Shown here piece by piece: positions 1 through 16,699 of a DNA stretch of 64,000 nucleotides. Each line of letters starts with the position of its first letter. Positions within the stretch are counted from its first letter, which is position 1. The DNA comes from Glandiceps talaboti. Taxonomy: Eukaryota; Hemichordata; Enteropneusta; Spengelidae. A program made the position numbers and the translations under genes. The stretch spans positions 8,448,861 to 8,512,860 of the forward strand of contig NC_135564.1 of the NCBI RefSeq assembly GCF_964340395.1, written 5' to 3'. The notes beneath the pieces were generated by a model, which saw only the letters and a program-made list of their open reading frames with translations, made no database searches and was not told the DNA's origin.

Positions 1-666
1 ACAAAACACTGCAATAGGAAATAAATACAGTATGCGTAATGACGTAAACGTTTATCTGTACAAGATGTCTTAGACACAATATGTCATTGATCGTCATTAA
101 CAGCCAAACAACGAACCCCTATTTTGTTCTGTCAACCCGTGTTTCGTTTTCCACCGTGATGCAATCAATCATAATTTCTACGGGACACCTTAAAGTAGAT
201 TTAAATTTGGCGAAGGAAGTTTGATGTATTTAGGTCGTCTAATTCTGATCTCAATCGCTTTCAGTTGTCGTTAATCTTTATGCAGGCATCACTTTAGAAT
301 TTGCTATGTCGGACAAACATCGATAAAAAAAACACTTTGCGCATGGGGGAATAATGGTAAAAATAAACGAGAAACTGAGACGTTACGTGACATGCTTGAA
401 CCATTAATTGCCTCGGATCGAATGATTGTTGCGAGTGTGTATACCTTCCTGTAGAACGAACCTGCATTACAGGAAATGTCTTTCTAACATGGCCGAATCA
501 GAGTTTCATTTAATTGCTGTGACCTTTCTTACTTTTTTTTTCATGCACAATCGGTCCTGGTCATTGCAGATTAGAGTACTGATTATTATCAATGGTTTCC
601 CCGTGTTGTGAAGTCGGAAATAACATGTTTGATTTGTTGACATGCTTCAGGAGCAATGCCACACTT

Positions 667-822
667 TACAGCTAAAATGATGTAGGCTTGGTGTTTCACT
701 CATGGGACATTACGTTTTTGACACAAAGATAGACATAGTTGAACTCTAGACTAACAATAACAGAGACAACAAATATCACGTTACATGAGTGAAACACCAA
801 GCCTACATCATTTAAGCTGTAA
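667..822. mobile_element. Repeat R1 copy a: short palindromic MITE-like element
   Basis: The ends are inverted repeats of about 37 bp: ACAGCTAAAATGATGTAGGC and on to TTTCACTCATG on the left, and the complement CATGAGTGAAACACC to ATTTAAGCTGT on the right. Both ends carry TTA/TAA, a possible target duplication. There is no coding capacity. It shares the left arm and about 70 bp of interior with the longer copy at 21766-22172. Confidence 0.85.
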
Positions 823-2399
823 ATCAGGAGACTGGCACAGCCGCAGCTGATTTAGTTTGTTTTGCGATACTACACTTATCAACTATAGGCCTCCCTAGCC
901 TTATAAAAATTGCTCAATCTTCCATGATACTGTATTTAAGTTGACAGGGTCAGAAACATTGAAGTTCAATTTATGAGAAATAGTTTAGAGGCCTCGATAG
1001 CTAGGGAGAGAGATAGATTGACGAAGATAAACACGTTGCTATCGAGTTTACCACAAATGAAATGGCCTATTATTGGAACTGAATAAGACATTTCAATCTT
1101 TGAAATGTTTTTTTTTTATAATAATCTATTTTCAAGATCAGAGCAGTAATCGGGTTTTAGGGAAGTAATAAGCTAAACCACATACAACTAATCATGTCTA
1201 AGATCTTTGTTGTCTTAAAACCGCAAGACGTAAACGTACAATGTTCTATAGCATTAAAAATGCCTCAACCTCTTACGTATGTCTTTCATTAATTGCTTCA
1301 ATTCTTTCATGAAAAAAGCGGATTTCAGGAATTATCAATGTTATTATGACATTAAGACTTGGCTATATCATGGTGCTGGCTCGACAGCATAGCGAATGAT
1401 ATATCGCGTCAAACCAGATAGCCAAATTGCTAGACTACAGGCAAACTCATAGATAGTTTCACTTTTACTTATACAAAAAAATGACTTCAAGTTGTACGTT
1501 TAAATTTAACTAGTCTGAATTATACATGCAGCCAAATTTAATATTGAAAACATTTTTTTTTTCTAAATATGAAAAAAATAGATGCATTAAAGTGTATATG
1601 CTTATTCTGTTCTTGAAACTAGTTTGATACCGTTCCAGCCTTCGGTTATCTTCGGTAATCCGAACTTAGTCGAGTGGGTAAGAATTAGAGAGGCAGTTAC
1701 TTTTGCGACTGTCTAGTTTGCTGATCTTGGTATAAACCTAATTTCATTTGACATTGTTCTAAGGCTAATATAAACATAATAAGCGAATACAACCAGAAGC
1801 ATTTTATGTTCACTTAAACATTTATGCCATTAATACCCTAAATTTTCCTCCGGGCAAAATAAAGATAACATCTAAAAAAAGATGATACCATAAAATCAAT
1901 AACGCAGCTGCCCGATTGAAAACGTAATACGAGTAAAACATAAATCATACTAAATTGATTTCCTCCTTGAAAATTCATTTTCGCAAAATGTATTCATTTC
2001 GGGTGTTTGCAAATTGATTTTCTGTAATGACCAACCCTCTTTCAACATGCTATACAATAAGGAAATTGGAATCCAAAAACCAGCGGCTGCTTTGGCTAAA
2101 TAAGTCGGTTATTTCCTGAACATTTTTTTTACATAGGAGAGTAGGGGATATTAGGTATTTACTTTATTTTGTATCACTCAAAGGAAATATACGAATTGAC
2201 CATAAATGTTTGGGTCATCCTGTTCAGATACAGGAAACTATATATGGAATGTTGGTAATTTGCATCGATTGTCAGGATCGATCCATAGTATGGGATTACA
2301 CAGTTTTACACTTTACCCACGAATGTTTGAATATTTCCCAACACATGTACTTTTTAGACTTATTTTCACCGTAACGGGGGAATCGATACTGAAGAATGC

Positions 2400-2982
<583 letters not shown>

Positions 2983-3099
2983 ACTCATACTCATGCGTAC
3001 TGCCAGTACACCAAAAATTCACTTTTTCTGATTTACATGTACATGTACCGTGCTGTTAATATTTGCATTCCACTTCATCTATGCTGTACAGCCTAGAAT

Positions 3100-3192
3100 C
3101 TACATCGTCGTAAAAAACAACCTCTTTTACGGCACCATCCAAGACGCACATACATATTTCGTTGTTTCCGCAGAAATATGTGCTCTGGCTTG
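3100..3192 (+). repeat. Repeat pair copy a (CCTCTTTTACGGCACC)
   Basis: AACCTCTTTTACGGCACC, TATTTCG and GTGCTCTGG recur at 44964-45044 in the same order. Confidence 0.6.
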
Positions 3193-4756
3193 TGAGAATG
3201 AGAATCTACATGTTTGTCATTGATTTTGGCTATTATCCACAACTCACACGACAAGTATACATAGAATCTAATCTAAAGATTGTATCGCACTCTATCTTCT
3301 TTGCTATCCCAGGATCTCTATTGTCTCTCCTAAAGATATAATCTAAACCCTAAATGATGTGATGATAAGGTCAAAAACAAACTGATTACGCTTAATGTTA
3401 GAATAGGTGGGGTTGGTATATTTGTTTTCATACATGTGAGTGTCTAGTTCAGGTAGTTATGGTTTCCGTTATTTTCCATATGGCCTCTGTGTTATTGTTT
3501 CTTCCCATCAGAACAGTTGTATGTTATATGTTAGTTTACGCATCCACTATTTCTCACATGAAACTTCCCAATTTTTACGATTTGATCTGTTCTCGAATAC
3601 GTAAAACAAAATGTTTAGAGTCGGTAGTGAAAAATTATGTGGGGTTTGGGTAACCAGAACCAATTATCTTTTTGGACTAATATGAATAATTGGTTGTAGA
3701 GTATTCCACGAATTTCAAAGACTCCTTAAATTGGGAACTTCACTTTATCTTTCGCGAAAAATTACACATGCACTGGTAATGCATATTTGTGTCATTACTG
3801 CACCGAGTACAGGGCGCGACGTCCGCTTTTAGCCTTCATCATTCCCAGACATGCGCATATTACGATTGTAGCCCTTTAACCAAGGACTAATGATTTACGG
3901 CGCCAAACAGACAATGAAAAGTAAGCTACATATATAGTATATATATATAATATAAATATTTTAACTTGTTCTCAGTACAGATACATTACACTTGTATAAC
4001 TAGCTACACATGTATAGCAATGCACGACTATTATATTCTATGCCTACGGACAATTACTTAGGGACCATTTGAAAATTAATTAGAGCGCCAGAAGGCACTC
4101 TTTATACTCCCGAAAACATTTATCACATCAGTTTATAGTTGCTGTAAACAACGACCCACCACTTAAATATATTCTTTGATTTTAGAAATCGGATATTTGA
4201 GTTTAATATAAATATTTTATCTTTATGTGATAATATTTAGTATTGGATTAATAACACGATACAAATAATGAGCGAAAGTGTCATCTTTCTGTTCTCCCTG
4301 ACAGAGCGAGATATAGTGGTGATAAATTAGTTACTGTAGTTAGATGCACTACTAGCCAGCGCTGTTATTTTTGAATTGTGGACTTTAATCAGACTAAGGT
4401 TTGGTCTAATCAGTTGTATTACTAGTAACACTGTAGACGTATCGGTTACGCGTGCTGACAATTAGAATTTGCCACTACACACAATCAGACTACTACGCGT
4501 GCCGGCTCGAATCATTTGCGGACATTTAACTATCATCGCTTCAGTTTTCAGAGATGGTCTGTTCTTTACATGCATCATCGCATATTTCGGGATCTCATAT
4601 CACTTTGAACATGATATAGAAATAATGTATATAGTGTCATATTGATTTCATAGAATCGTTATAATATGTAGTTACAAAATGTACTGTGATGGGTCTATGG
4701 ATGTCACTGACAACCAACAGAGAGGCAGAGCCAGTGACAGACAGAGAAGGAGCGAC

Positions 4757-4821
<65 letters not shown>

Positions 4822-4894
4822 AAGACAGACAGACAGGCAGGCAGGCAGGCAGGCAGACAGACAGACAGACAGGCAGACAGACAGACAGAAAGGG

Positions 4895-4955
<61 letters not shown>
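4757..4955. repeat. (ACAG)n microsatellite with internal (GCAG)n block
   Basis: About 50 tetranucleotide units, interrupted by GCAGGCAGGCAG near 4835. Confidence 0.97.
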
Positions 4956-5744
4956 TTTCATATTAGACCACAGGCCAACATTGATTCATGCAATTACGTA
5001 TTGCCAATAAACCTTGTCGGTGAATTTTCTGCCATTTAACTGTTGTATCACCAGTGCATGGAATGTTGATTTTTCATCAGATTGGAATTCACTCAACTAC
5101 TTGTACGACGTATCAAATTCAACCGTATTGACACTTGAGCACGTAAACTATGTAATATTGTGTCTGGGATATACATGTAATGCAGGAAGGAGTTTGTTAT
5201 CGATTGATGTTTGTATTTAATTTGTTTTGGGTTGATGTCTATACCGTAGAGGTGTATGATTTGTATTTGTATGAATATCAATCTATCATTGTATCCACAC
5301 GGGTCTTTAGGTTGTCCTTCGCAGTCTACATGTACGTCACCCGCATATAAAAGGTTCGCACTTTTTTTCCAGAGAGACACAAATATAGAACTAGATTCAT
5401 ACATTTATATTGCAGTGAGTTCGGGAAACGAGTGTATATAGTTGGCTCTCATACACAGAGAATTGGGAAATCGGACTGAAACAGCCAGCAGTCATCAGAG
5501 AAAACGGAATGAAACAGTTCCGATGAGTTGAAGTCAAGTGAACGCACAAAGACAAACATGCGTACACTTGCAAAAAAATAGAGGAGGGAGAAACAAAGGT
5601 ATCTGCTCACATCTATACAAGTACACTAAAATGTCCGAGAAAAAATTTAATATACAGAAGGGTTGCAACAGCCAGGCAAACATACGCCGAATCGATGATG
5701 TATATTTTATCAGACCATCTTTTTTCTTCTTCTTCTTCTCCTTC

Positions 5745-5745
<1 letters not shown>

Positions 5746-5795
<50 letters not shown>
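5746..5795. repeat. (CTGT)n microsatellite
   Basis: Twelve perfect units after a TTC-rich lead. Confidence 0.97.
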
Positions 5796-6404
5796 AAAAT
5801 GAGAATCCCAAACACGTATTGAATTGTATTATAAAAACGCAAGTCACAGATCGATCGTTAGAAGTAGGGAAATGAGTATGCAACATATACAATATTTATA
5901 GCGGGGCTTTCAAACATCCCAGGGTTTTATTAATTTGAATTGAAACTAACGGGCGAATTCTATTCAAGAAAAGAGAGTATTTTGTTTTTGTTTTTGTGAC
6001 TTTTGTAATGTTGACGAAGAACAAGTTATTCGGTTGATTCATCGGCTGCAGTGTAAATTATAAATTACTAGCACTCAACGATGCTACATTTCTCTTTTAA
6101 TCTTTATGCAGGTCTAGAATCAACCTAGAAAAAAACGTCCGAAACTTTTGAAATTCCTAGGCCTCGATCAATACCTTCGATCCGATATTTACCGATGGAT
6201 GGTTTTCATACGGTCATATCCTCAAAGGAAAGGTAATGATATGCATCCTGTCAGCTCAGTTAAGTCAAACTCCGTTTACAACATGACTCTATTAAATACG
6301 TACTGACAGTTAAGGACAAATAACAAATAGAATTGTGCTTTCAATAACCAGACCGAGCCCAGTTTAAACCGCCCACCCAAAACATTTTTTCATGCAAAAA
6401 GGAA

Positions 6405-6725
6405 AAATTATGAAATTAACTTCTATTTCCCTGTAGATTTTCGTGCTAAAGTATGTTTGGTTATTTCTTTAAAATCAAATTCCAGAGAGAAACGATGTCA
6501 TTTCAGCCTATAACAGCACAGTCTGCATATTGTGTTTGATGTCTTCTGATAAGTCACACAATCCTGTCTTCATTTAACACTTCTAAATTGTACACCTCAT
6601 CAACTGTAAAGTACTGTGACCAACGAGTATCTTGTCTTTGGTGCGAAGTGAATTTTTTTTAAATTTTAAATAAAATAAAACCCCGACCAACCTACCCTAA
6701 TTTTTGAAGTCGTGTTGTCGGAAAG
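6405..6725 (+). mobile_element. Repeat R5 copy a
   Basis: Shares ACTTCTATTTCCCTG, CCAGAGAGAAACGATGTCAT, CCTATAACAGCACAGTCTGC, CCTCATCAACTGTAAAGTAC, CCCCGACCAACCTACCCTA and the GTCGTGTTGTCGGAAA end with the inverted copy at 50557-50846. Confidence 0.82.
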
Positions 6726-7140
6726 AAGCGTTTTTAAAATTGTTTTTGTCCAACAAGGGCGACATCGTAGGTTTTTTGAAAAATAAAATTCTCGAGGACC
6801 TCTCCGTCACCGCAAAAAAAACCCCACATTACATTTTGTTCCTGAGGGTGGTCAACACCTGGGGAAAAGGAGTGCACATATTGGGGCGACCCACAGGCCC
6901 GAGGGAAATTAAATGGCTTATAATAATGTCGTCGGTAATTTGCCAGTTGACGTGTTTTATAATATACAGCATCCATTTTCTAAGCATATTATTTTCTGCT
7001 CTAGCGACATTAAAAATTCAAGTACAATTTCTAAGATGCCACGAAAATGATACTTTACAGAATCATGGAGAAGTACACGTAATGTCGTAAAAAGAGCAAT
7101 AATAGAATATGATATACAAGCTGAACATCAACAGCGTTTT

Positions 7141-7460
7141 AAAGGAGCACAAGTTGATCAGTTTGTGTTTTTTTGGGGGTGTACATTTTTTTCCGGCATA
7201 TTAAAAGGTACTCACCGTATTCTACTTTGTGATGTATATACTTTACCATCACTTGCAATTGACTGAACCAAAACTTGGTATTAGGATGTTACTTATAAAC
7301 AAGTCGTACAGGAACACCCTCCTATGCAATCAACAGTTTTAAAACAATGCCAGGACACAAATTGTAATAGAAGGCAGGCATCGACATTAACATTATACTA
7401 GTTTTTGTAAATATTTTCACTTGAGTAAAACGCTAAATAAACCCAGCTTGCGCCACTTTA
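7141..7460 (+). mobile_element. Repeat R6 copy a
   Basis: AAAGGAGCACAAGTTGATCA, CACTTGCAATTGACTGAA, CCTATGCAATCAACAGTTTT and CTTGAGTAAAACGCT recur in the same order and spacing at 40701-41041. It lies just 3' of nAChR exon 3. Confidence 0.8.
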
Positions 7461-7582
7461 AAACTTAAGGGTAACCTCAAATACTCTTTTTTAGGTCTTA
7501 AAATATACTGTGAAAAGTCATGATAATGAACGGTTTTCAAACTGTTACAGTAAATAACAGAAACGTTAAAGAATAATCTTAC

Positions 7583-12146
<4,564 letters not shown>

Positions 12147-13789
12147 CGTCTACGCACAAATGCAAGACGCGAAATGGATCCTATATCTAAAACAAAAATA
12201 CAGCTATCAAGTACTAGGTATAGTTAGTGACGTCATTTGCTTGTCACGTGACGTTTCTTGCGCTGAGCCTCCAAAAGCCAGTACGGATTTTCCTTTCCAA
12301 TCATATGATACCACTGGTACATACATCATTCATATTTTAGCAACACTGCATGGAAGTAATTCAACAAACTGTACACATTTTGACTGACAATTATGAAATT
12401 GTGACCTCCACCAGCTTTCAAGACACTCAACTATTTACACAGAATTTACAGATAACAAATACATCACGTACGTGCACAGCTTATTACTTAATTATCCCAG
12501 ATTGTCGTCTCGTTCGCTTTCTCCAGGTTCCATTTCTTTGTGTATATATGATTGACATTTGCCTCGAGATAGAAAGTAAGGTTCATTAATTGTTCACTGC
12601 ACTATTGCCCTTCACTGTCAGATTACCTACCCGAACTACTATCTCTCAACAAAAAGCAATGTCGTCCATTTTTTTGGAAAAATATTACCCTTACCTATGT
12701 TCTAATAATATATACATTATCATATAAATGTATTCGTTTGGATGAAACAGCTGATAATGATCTCAAGAACTAAGTTAGTTTTCTTTGTGGGATTAACGCA
12801 CACTTGGTAAAAATCGCACGAAATCTTCAATGATGCCTGATATGGAAAGGATAACGTTCAAAATATATATTTAATTTTGTCGGAAAAGCCCGCGGGGAGC
12901 ACAGGTTGTCATGGAGATAAAGGGAAAGCTAACTGAGACTCTTCAAGATAATTTTCAGAGCGTTGAATCTACCTGTCACATCACACAAACAAGACTGATA
13001 AGCTCCCATATGAGATATACTTGAAGATATTTTCTAAAGGAAACAGACTTTTTCAATCATCGAATTCGTGACTCTGTGACTGGAATGCCACTATTTCTAA
13101 ACAGGTGAAAACTTCAAGAACGTGCTTGAATGTTGCATATAATACTAACTCATCATAGAAAAGGTAGCATACGTCGTTTGGATATTAATGACCTGTGAAG
13201 GTATTATTGTGACAAAGCGGTGTAGTAAACTTATGACGACAAACTAGCACTTGGTATAATACATTCTACCTCTGTCCATAAAACTGAAAATCTCCCATAC
13301 ATATTTTGTATGCTCAAAGGAATTGGTACCTATAGGTATTGATGAACGGCACACATAATACGTACACACAAGTGAAGCACACATTACTAGCGTTGAATAA
13401 TTTACGAAGTGTCAACACTCTAGATCGTATAGTTGGACTAAGCCTAGTGTCATATCAGAGCAATTTAGTTCCATCTTAATGACAAAATTACCCTACTTTC
13501 AGTTTTATCTAATATCAGAACAGTTTACATACACGTATAACAAACTCTAATCTACTCTATCATAATAAAAGGGCCAGTGTCAGTATGACAAATTCCAAAA
13601 CATTCAGAAGCAAAGATAGAATGAATGTACAGTGGGTGTTCTCGATTTTTAGACGAGTTCAGAAACAAATGGAACCATGTTTAAAACAGGAAATTAATGT
13701 TCAGAGGAATAAACATGTCATGGTTCTGAATTCTCACAGAGCAGTAGTATTATAGATTTATGACAGTGTCGTAGAGGTGCAATATTTGC

Positions 13790-13868
13790 ATGTATGTATG
13801 TATGTATGTATGTATGTATGTATGTATGTATGTATGTATGTATGTATGTATGTATGTATGTATGTGTG

Positions 13869-13911
<43 letters not shown>

Positions 13912-13929
13912 ATGCATACATGCTTGTAT

Positions 13930-14000
<71 letters not shown>
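13790..14000. repeat. (ATGT)n-(GT)n-(CGTG)n-(TTTA)n compound microsatellite
   Basis: ATGT to 13864, GT to 13882, CGTG to 13911, then TTTA 13927-14000. Confidence 0.97.
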
Positions 14001-14997
14001 TGTATATGTAGGGAGTTAGTATTTACTATCGGTTGCAATTCAAGTAATGCACATCCTTCACAGAGGTCATGATGAAGAAGAAGCTATTGATATCTGAATC
14101 ATGCATGATTTACTAAGTGTCTGGTGGACGGGCTCGATGCAGGACCGACTAGAATATAATGTTCATCAGTCACAAGTAAGCATAAATGTAGAGAGAAAAC
14201 ACTGGGATCGCCTTCGTTAAAAGCTCCAGGACACTTTAAGTAGCTCACATGAATTGTGTTCAACGACATAGACCTCATTAATGAAAATACATCCAATTTT
14301 AGTATTTGAGGAGTGTGTATCAAAATATGATATTAACAGAATACAATTCTCATGGGGGAAAAATAACGATGTTAATATGAATACCTCGCGGGTTTTTTTC
14401 TTTTTATGTGCCCTACACCTCGAATTCAACCAATAGTATAGAAAAAACGGGGTCAGGCATACAGTCATTGCCTATGCACAAGTCATACATACGTGTACGT
14501 TATGTACTTTGCAGAGAGCGTCAGATAGGTTTAGATAAAAGTGGCCTTGATGATTTTTAATATCTTGAAACCGTCACAATTCATATTTCTGAATGGTTGT
14601 CATCATACATCTCATATACCTAGATATAGAATAGAGATAAATCAATTGAAAACATTTCACGGGGGAATATGGAATCCAAGATTATAATTAAATTGTTAAA
14701 ATATGCAAATTTAAAATAAACGTAGTTGTACAGTTTAGATAACAATCAGAACTGTTCACGTATTCTCAAGGAATATTCATAATGTATAAAAAATGATAAA
14801 ATGTAATAACGCACGCAACTATGACGTAAGTGAATGGGGCAATAGATAAACTGGCGATTATCATTCACAAAAACCAATTAACAATACATTTTGATGTATT
14901 TATCAGGTGGACATCAGAAGAACTGTCAAAGGTTTTGGACAGTAAAATTAATTCATTAAATATACAATAGCTATGTCACAGATACATTGACTAATAA

Positions 14998-15173
14998 GGG
15001 AACAAATGTTTGTTTCTGATAAGTTAACGTGACTTCTGAAAATAGGGTAAGTAGGTCGGGACTTTTTTTTTTTTTTTTTAAATTTTACCTTAAATTTAAA
15101 AAAAAAAATTATTTCGACCCAAACACAAAACACTCGCTGGTAAAAATACTTCCGTAAGAGTTGGTGAGGTATA
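14998..15173 (-). mobile_element. Repeat R5 copy b (short)
   Basis: AAATGTTTGTTTCTGATAAG, ACTTCTGAAAATAGGGTAAG, TAGGTCGGGA, then a poly(T)/poly(A) stretch and ATACTTCCGTAAGAGTTGGT. These match the 3' part of R5 read in reverse. Confidence 0.7.
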
Positions 15174-15500
15174 AATTAATCTTTCACAGCTCTTTCAGAC
15201 CTCTATTTATTTTCCATTCAATGTCATATTTCAAAGCTTGTAATATATTATCCGATTGTACAGCAACTTTTTCAATGTCTAATTTCATTCATGTTGCTAA
15301 TGACCATGAATGCAAGTTATGCACACTCAGTATAATTAATACCATAATGTCAAATGTCTAGCTGTGAACCCCCCCCCCCCCTCTCCCAAGCTGTGCAATC
15401 TACTCTTGGGTTGGTGTTTAATGATCATACCGATCATCTGTCATATCTATTCCTTTGTCTCGGTACACTTCTTGTTAACCAAACATCACTACCAGGAGAT

Positions 15501-15742
15501 CTAAATCTCCGAAGTTCCATTTCATTATACCCCAAAATTTCCTTGTGTTGCCGTATAGGATTATTTAGTTACTGGTTACTGATAGGTCAGTGGCAGTGTC
15601 AACCAAATTCGGTGGATGCTAAATCTCAAAGTTCTATTTCATCATACCTCCAACATTTTCGTGAGTTGTCGTACAGGATTATTTTGTTATTGATTACTGA
15701 TAGGTCAGTGACAGTGTCAATCAACTTACATGTACATGGATG
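15501..15742 (+). repeat. 118-bp tandem duplication
   Basis: CTAAATCTCCGAAGTTCCAT...TACTGATAGGTCAGTGGCAG...GGATG is followed directly by CTAAATCTCAAAGTTCTATT...TACTGATAGGTCAGTGACAG...GGATG. A 130-codon open frame crosses it but ends in repeat sequence. Confidence 0.8.
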
Positions 15743-16595
15743 TTAAAACAAGTAACTCTGAGAAACTTACTCACCGAGAGTTGAATTGTATGCTGTGTTT
15801 AAATTTGTTTTACATAATACTCTTGGCGTGTTATGATACGATGAGGATGCTGTCCATAGAATTATCGGCACAATTTATTGACACTGAAAGATTCCCATTT
15901 CTATCAACTGTAAAACATCACACCAACACACCAACAGGATCAGTAGTCGTGAAACAGCGCCCCCATTTGCTTCAAAATTTGTTACTTCGTTTGAAAGAGA
16001 GCTCTTATAAGTTATATTAGACTTATACTAATAAAGTAGAAATTGGGTAGAAATATCGCAGGCTTGGAACTCCGAGAACTCCGACACGCCTTCGTTCCAC
16101 TCCAAAGCATATTTTCAGAGATAGCGTAGATCGGCGATAGACGTTGGCTTTGAAGACAATTACGCGTATGAACCATATGCTATATTTTTGTGGATTATTG
16201 ACCATGTAGTTCTTTATATAACTGAAAAGAGGTTATTAAATTTATTTGCAACGATAGGAGAGCGGATTCCAATTTAGCCAGAAGCATCTCGGTGGGAGAA
16301 ATGGCGGCGTCACAATGTGATATAACTTATAAGCTTTGTGGAACGTTTCAGCAAATCTAGTAATCAATGGTAATGTCTGACTCTTGTGAATGATATTGGA
16401 AATCCAGGTTTGAAACACACTCTCTCTCTCTTGCTTGATATAAACAAATAAATTAATAAAACATGCATTTATTGCCAATATTTATATGTGCATGCAACGT
16501 TTCGCACGTTTCGTGTAGGATCATTCCGCACCCCCCCCCCCTATTTCCCCCGAGAAGAGATATAACTAACAAACAAACATATGTACGAAATAAAA

Positions 16596-16699
16596 ATGGC
16601 GGCCTCCAGTAAAAATAAAGTAAGCCTGAGAGAGCTGATGAAAAGACAACGAGCCGATCCGAAAACAACAAAGAAGAAGATCGATTCACCGTTGGCAAA
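16596..16699 (+). CDS. ZNF830: ZNF830 exon 1
   Basis: Encodes residues 1-34 and two bases of Lys35 (MAASSKN...SPLAK). It ends directly before ATATCCTTT at 16700. Reading on without splicing gives a stop 8-9 codons later. An in-frame stop lies at 16563, upstream of both possible ATGs. Confidence 0.92.

Larger units (their letters stand above)
12147..16595. other. Intergenic region between the divergent nAChR and ZNF830 genes
   Basis: The two genes are transcribed away from each other here, so both promoters should lie in this 4.4 kb. I see no clear TATA-initiator pair. C-runs at about 15369 and 16531 and the long microsatellite at 13790 are the main landmarks. Nothing else is recognised. Confidence 0.6.

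Noticed and set aside
2240-2300. Minus-strand LWIDPDNRC stretch considered as a nicotinic receptor WxPDI exon
   Set aside because: Surrounding residues do not align with loop A or the following strand, and no splice sites fit.
4672-5039. Open frames of repeated Cys-Leu-Ser-Val or Thr-Asp-Arg-Gln
   Set aside because: Frames through the ACAG array. The same holds at 7.9, 32.7 and 35.6 kb.
16581-16595. Upstream in-frame ATG of ZNF830 (adds MYEIK)
   Set aside because: Poor context (C at -3) and not seen at the family N-terminus. The ATG at 16596 has A at -3 and G at +4.
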